NCBI GenBank assembly: GCA_002749535.1
Contig: MZZL01000125.1
Location: 51,829 to 115,828 of the forward strand
Reading direction: 5' to 3'
DNA length: 64,000 nt
Origin: Apophysomyces variabilis
Lineage: Eukaryota; Mucoromycota; Mucoromycetes; Mucorales; Mucoraceae
Shown: positions 60,659 through 64,000 of the stretch, in pieces
Layout: each line of letters opens with the position of its first letter
Numbering within the stretch: position 1 is the first letter of the stretch
Position numbers and translations under genes: made by a program
Notes under the pieces: model-generated
What the model saw: the letters and a program-made list of their open reading frames with translations, nothing else
Told to the model about the DNA's origin: nothing
Databases searched by the model: none

Positions 60659-62199
60659 GAGACGCTAAAGTGTTAGTTTGGATAGGCTGAAACGAGTCAA
60701 TAACAGTGCAACATCCTTTTCCTGGAAAAATGTCGCTCGGCATATTCTTTTGACACACGAGCTCACGTGTCAGCACTTAAGTATCTCATTCAAAGGTTAG
60801 GGCAAAACTAACCAATTATAGAATTAGCGTTTGATATATAAGATACAATTCATGATCACTGGGCATAATTTATCAGCTAGGCGACAATGACCATTTAGTT
60901 TTTGTACATGCTAACTTTTTCAGACTTATGTCCATAGTTCTATGGAAGCAAACATGGGTTAAACGTACTTATGCTTGTGCTACTGTTTGTCAGATTGACT
61001 TAAAATCTCGCTACAAACACCCTGCGGATAGTCTAGCAAGTAAGGCTACAACTTGCTGTACATATGCAATGTATGCTTGAGAGATGCCATCTTTAGATCA
61101 GGCATACATGTTTTATTTGATGTTGTGCTTATTTGATGCTTCATACCTTTACCGATTGTCGCATTTTTTGGAGTCATTGCTGACTTTGCCTCACCCGGAC
61201 AGCTGCATGAATTCCACTAACCGAGCGAACCCAATAGCACAGTGAAACGTACAGAGAAGCTCTTTCAATAGGAGCAAGGCGTGTTAGATCTGGTCAATAG
61301 ACTCGCTTAATTTTTCTCTGCTTTCTTGCCATTATGAAACCTTTACGTATATCCAAAGACGAAATTTAGCAGAACAATGGATAAGAAATAAGCAAAAGCT
61401 TTAAATGTGCTCGTGTTAAATACGCTCACTCTCGTTTAGACATCTTAATTATGCTTATCGATAAATGCGCTCGCGGGAATTTTATGAATCTCGTATGGGA
61501 CTCCATGACATCGTGTCTCGTGCAATTGGACTACTGCTCCTACAACACTGACAGGAAAAGCTTCAGAATATCGAAAGCCAAACCGACTGCAATGGAAATT
61601 GTAAAGTACGCACAAGGAAACAGAGCCTGTGCAGTACACAGGATATGAAGAAGACGATAGATAGAGCGGGGATCTCAAATGAGGCTAACAACGTAAGGAC
61701 TAGATGGGTTAATTAGCAGCGTCAAAGATAAAGTCTCTTAACCTGCAAATCATATATTTGTTTCCTACTTCCTTCCTCAACCTCTGATGCTCAATGGCTT
61801 TGATTATGATCAATGAGAAACGTTCAAGAACGAAGAAAATGTCATGCACAAGAATTCCCAGCCAAGCAGCATTCAGGGTTTGTGGACGGTAACTTCCCTA
61901 TTGCTTAGCCTCTCCTTCTGAAAACAGGATTTTCAAGAGGTTAATAGAACAGTGATAGGAATTTACCAGACAATAAAGAAAGACAGAAGAATTACGATAT
62001 TTATTTTATTTCTAATTCTAAGCTATCTATAGTGTCCTATTTTGTATGACTTGACTGGAGGTGAACCAGAATGATTAGTTTTACATGACAATACTTGTCA
62101 TAACTCACCTTGAGAGCATTTGACGTAAAGCAAGAGAAGGTGATACTAATACACTCCAAAAGAGGCAAAACAAATGACATTGCAGAAAGTGTTACGACA
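60659..62199. other. AT-rich spacer
   Basis: 1.5 kb upstream of the FAM210-like gene. Only ORFs below 80 codons, none with recognised features. Confidence 0.55.
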
Positions 62200-62790
62200 C
62201 CTGCAAAGTTGTGGTGACACAGATCTTTTGCTCTGATCGGCCTTGATACAACACGGCAAACCTTTTGTTATATCCGAACTGATCGCATCACTACATTCAG
62301 TGGATAAAATATCAGATCCAGGCTTTCAGTGAACGTATCAGCTGTAATTGCTGTACAAAACAGGTTACACTACACCTTCATATTCTACTCACCTGTTGCT
62401 GAGAAACCAGCAGACATAGGAGATCAATACATCAGTACCGATCATACAGATCTTACAAAGATACTAGTAGTTACATCAACTCGCTTTTACCCGCATGCCT
62501 TGTCAAAGATATTTAAAGAGAGCAATTATTCATGAAATAGAAAACAACCGTCTTCTAAGTCTAGCTGATCCTACTGTCCCTTTTATCGTTTTATATATCA
62601 CCTTTAACGTATCGCTCTTTCTCACAAAATAGCAACACCTCGATGTTAGACCATGCTAAGCAAATTATTACATGATTTCTTGTTCGTTTGTTTTACTTGC
62701 TTTGAATGATCGGCTGCAACAGAATTGATTACAATTAAAATTTAGAAACCATATAAATATCTGGATTATCGAGCAATAAAGATTAGGGTT
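62200..62790 (+). repeat. Diverged repeat, copy A (interrupted)
   Basis: Two blocks, 62200-62272 and 62601-62790, align by eye with contiguous sequence at 63230-63480. Shared words include CTGCAAAGTTGT, GATCGGCCTTGAT, CCTTTAACG, GACCATGCT and AGCAATAAAGA. About 330 bases (62269-62600) lie between the blocks only in this copy, bordered by ACCTTT on both sides. Confidence 0.75.
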
Positions 62791-63229
62791 CCGCAAAAGA
62801 GCCGAAGAACCGGAATCCAAACTGCAATCGAATCTACTTTTTTTTTAAGACTAATTAGTAGAATTGCGAAAGAAACCAAAATAAAAACATGATCAAGATT
62901 TTAAAAGCTTCAACTGGTTTATAACATGTCAGTCTAGTTTATTGCATTTGTATGGAAGTAAGAGCGATGACGCTGAAAAAGCAACATTAAAATGACATTG
63001 CTGGAACAGCTACTTGATTTACAAAGATCCCTACAAAAATTGGCAATCCCGAAATGCTGCTCAATTCACCATCAGAATGAATCATTTGAAGCACATTACA
63101 AAGTTCATTTCGGTTAGTTAGTTTCTGATTAAATTTGGTTCCAGCCCCTCCAAAAAAAAAAAGGAACCGAACCGTGCGCAAGCCTAATATCATCACCTTT
63201 TAAATCGCCAGGAAGAAATACCGCTGTCG

Positions 63230-63480
63230 TGCCTGCAAAGTTGTAGTGACACAAACCTTTTGCTCAGATCGGCCTTGATCCAAAAACGGTAAACCTTTAA
63301 CGCTTCGGCCTTCACTACAAAAGAGCAACATCTCCAGGAGGACCATGCTCAGCAAAACCATTACATAATCTCTTGCCCGTTTATTTTACTTATTTTGAAT
63401 GCTCGACCGTATCAGCATTGTTACAATTAGTTTTAAAAAAATATATAAATATCCATAGATTTGTTTAGCAATAAAGATAA
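63230..63480 (+). repeat. Diverged repeat, copy B
   Basis: Uninterrupted counterpart of copy A with scattered substitutions. Its right part is included in the exact 217-bp duplication described next. Confidence 0.75.
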
Positions 63481-63557
63481 CTATCCGTTTATTCTCTATC
63501 TCTTTTGTTACCCTTGATCCCCAGTGGGTTTGACCTTTGCCAGGAAGAAAACCCAGA
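63341..63557 (+). repeat. Exact direct repeat, unit 1 (217 bp)
   Basis: Begins GACCATGCTCAGC and ends GAAAACCCAGA. Appears identical to 63559-63775, the two units being separated by one N at 63558. Confidence 0.9.
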
Positions 63558-63558
63558 N

Positions 63559-63775
63559 GACCATGCTCAGCAAAACCATTACATAATCTCTTGCCCGTTT
63601 ATTTTACTTATTTTGAATGCTCGACCGTATCAGCATTGTTACAATTAGTTTTAAAAAAATATATAAATATCCATAGATTTGTTTAGCAATAAAGATAACT
63701 ATCCGTTTATTCTCTATCTCTTTTGTTACCCTTGATCCCCAGTGGGTTTGACCTTTGCCAGGAAGAAAACCCAGA
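63559..63775 (+). repeat. Exact direct repeat, unit 2 (217 bp)
   Basis: Second unit, identical by eye. The single N at the junction suggests two overlapping contigs were abutted rather than merged. Confidence 0.9.
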
Positions 63776-63893
63776 TCAGGAAGAAAATACCGCGCACGAC
63801 ATACGACACGCGCACGAAAAAAAAAAAACTAAAAAAAATTAAACCAAAATTTTCTTCAGAGCATTTGCCCCGTTGAAGGATTTTCTTAAATTG

Positions 63894-63975
63894 CGTCGAC
63901 AACAGGATTTGAACCTGTGCGGGCAAAGCCCATGTGATTTCTAGTCACACCCGTTAACCACTCCGGCATATCGAC
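63894..63975 (-). tRNA. tRNA-Ser (anticodon AGA)
   Basis: 82-nt type II tRNA on the minus strand, no intron. Acceptor arms GTCGATA and TGTCGAC pair over seven positions (one T-G). The anticodon stem TGTGA/TCACA closes the loop CTAGAAA, giving AGA for UCU codons. A long variable arm (GGGC-TTT-GCCC) is typical of Ser. The T-arm B box reads GGTTCAAATCC. Confidence 0.94.
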
Positions 63976-64000
63976 ACTTCTTTTTCCGCTTTTGTACGGT

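Overview
The window is nuclear DNA of a filamentous fungus. The genes are intron-rich, with short GT-AG introns (about 50-75 nt, some with CTAAY-like branch points), about 40% GC by eye, and typically fungal products (Cch1, Mon2, Rco1-like PHD protein, Ste20/PAK-like kinase, Dtr/Qdr-type MFS pump). The general look fits an early-diverging lineage such as Mucoromycota, but that placement is an impression and not a computed result. All exon joins below were read by eye from splice signals and frame.

Layout. 1-5.9 kb: 5' part of a CCH1/NALCN-type four-domain cation channel (minus strand, cut by the left edge). 7.8-8.8 kb: V-ATPase c'' proteolipid (minus), with an assembly gap inside an intron. 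9.7 kb: a 67-aa metallothionein. 13.6-17.6 kb: a probable microtubule plus-end protein with SxIP motifs, followed by a PAK-like kinase. 21.5-27.0 kb: a tandem cluster of three secreted cysteine-rich proteins (104, 109 and about 541 aa). They share one exon module whose intron always splits the same Cys codon. 27.2-33.4 kb: FIT-family ER protein, TXNL1-like thioredoxin-PITH protein, SSU72 phosphatase (the last two divergent from a 118-bp region) and an Rco1/PHF12-like PHD protein. 34.5-37.6 kb: a BRCT protein and a DHA1 MFS transporter. 39.3 kb: bZIP factor. 41.1-47.1 kb: MON2. 48.6-51.5 kb: Cdc4/Fbw7-like F-box/WD40 protein. 53.4-54.4 kb: a decayed gene resembling Fanzor/TnpB-like RuvC nucleases. 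55.8-60.7 kb: RWD protein (Gir2/RWDD1), SVOP-like MFS transporter and a FAM210/DUF1279 mitochondrial protein. 62.2-63.8 kb: diverged repeats plus an exact 217-bp duplication around a single N. 63.9 kb: tRNA-Ser(AGA).

Most genes are unrelated housekeeping functions: ion homeostasis (Cch1, V-ATPase, metallothionein), endosome/Golgi traffic (Mon2), transcription (SSU72, Rco1-like, bZIP), ubiquitin ligase specificity (Cdc4-like) and membrane transport. They do not form one pathway. The secreted Cys-rich cluster is the most unusual coherent unit. Several gene-free stretches of 1-4 kb (5.9-7.8, 9.9-13.6, 17.6-21.5, 22.0-24.0, 47.1-48.6, 51.5-53.4 and 60.7-62.2 kb) hold only short unsupported ORFs.
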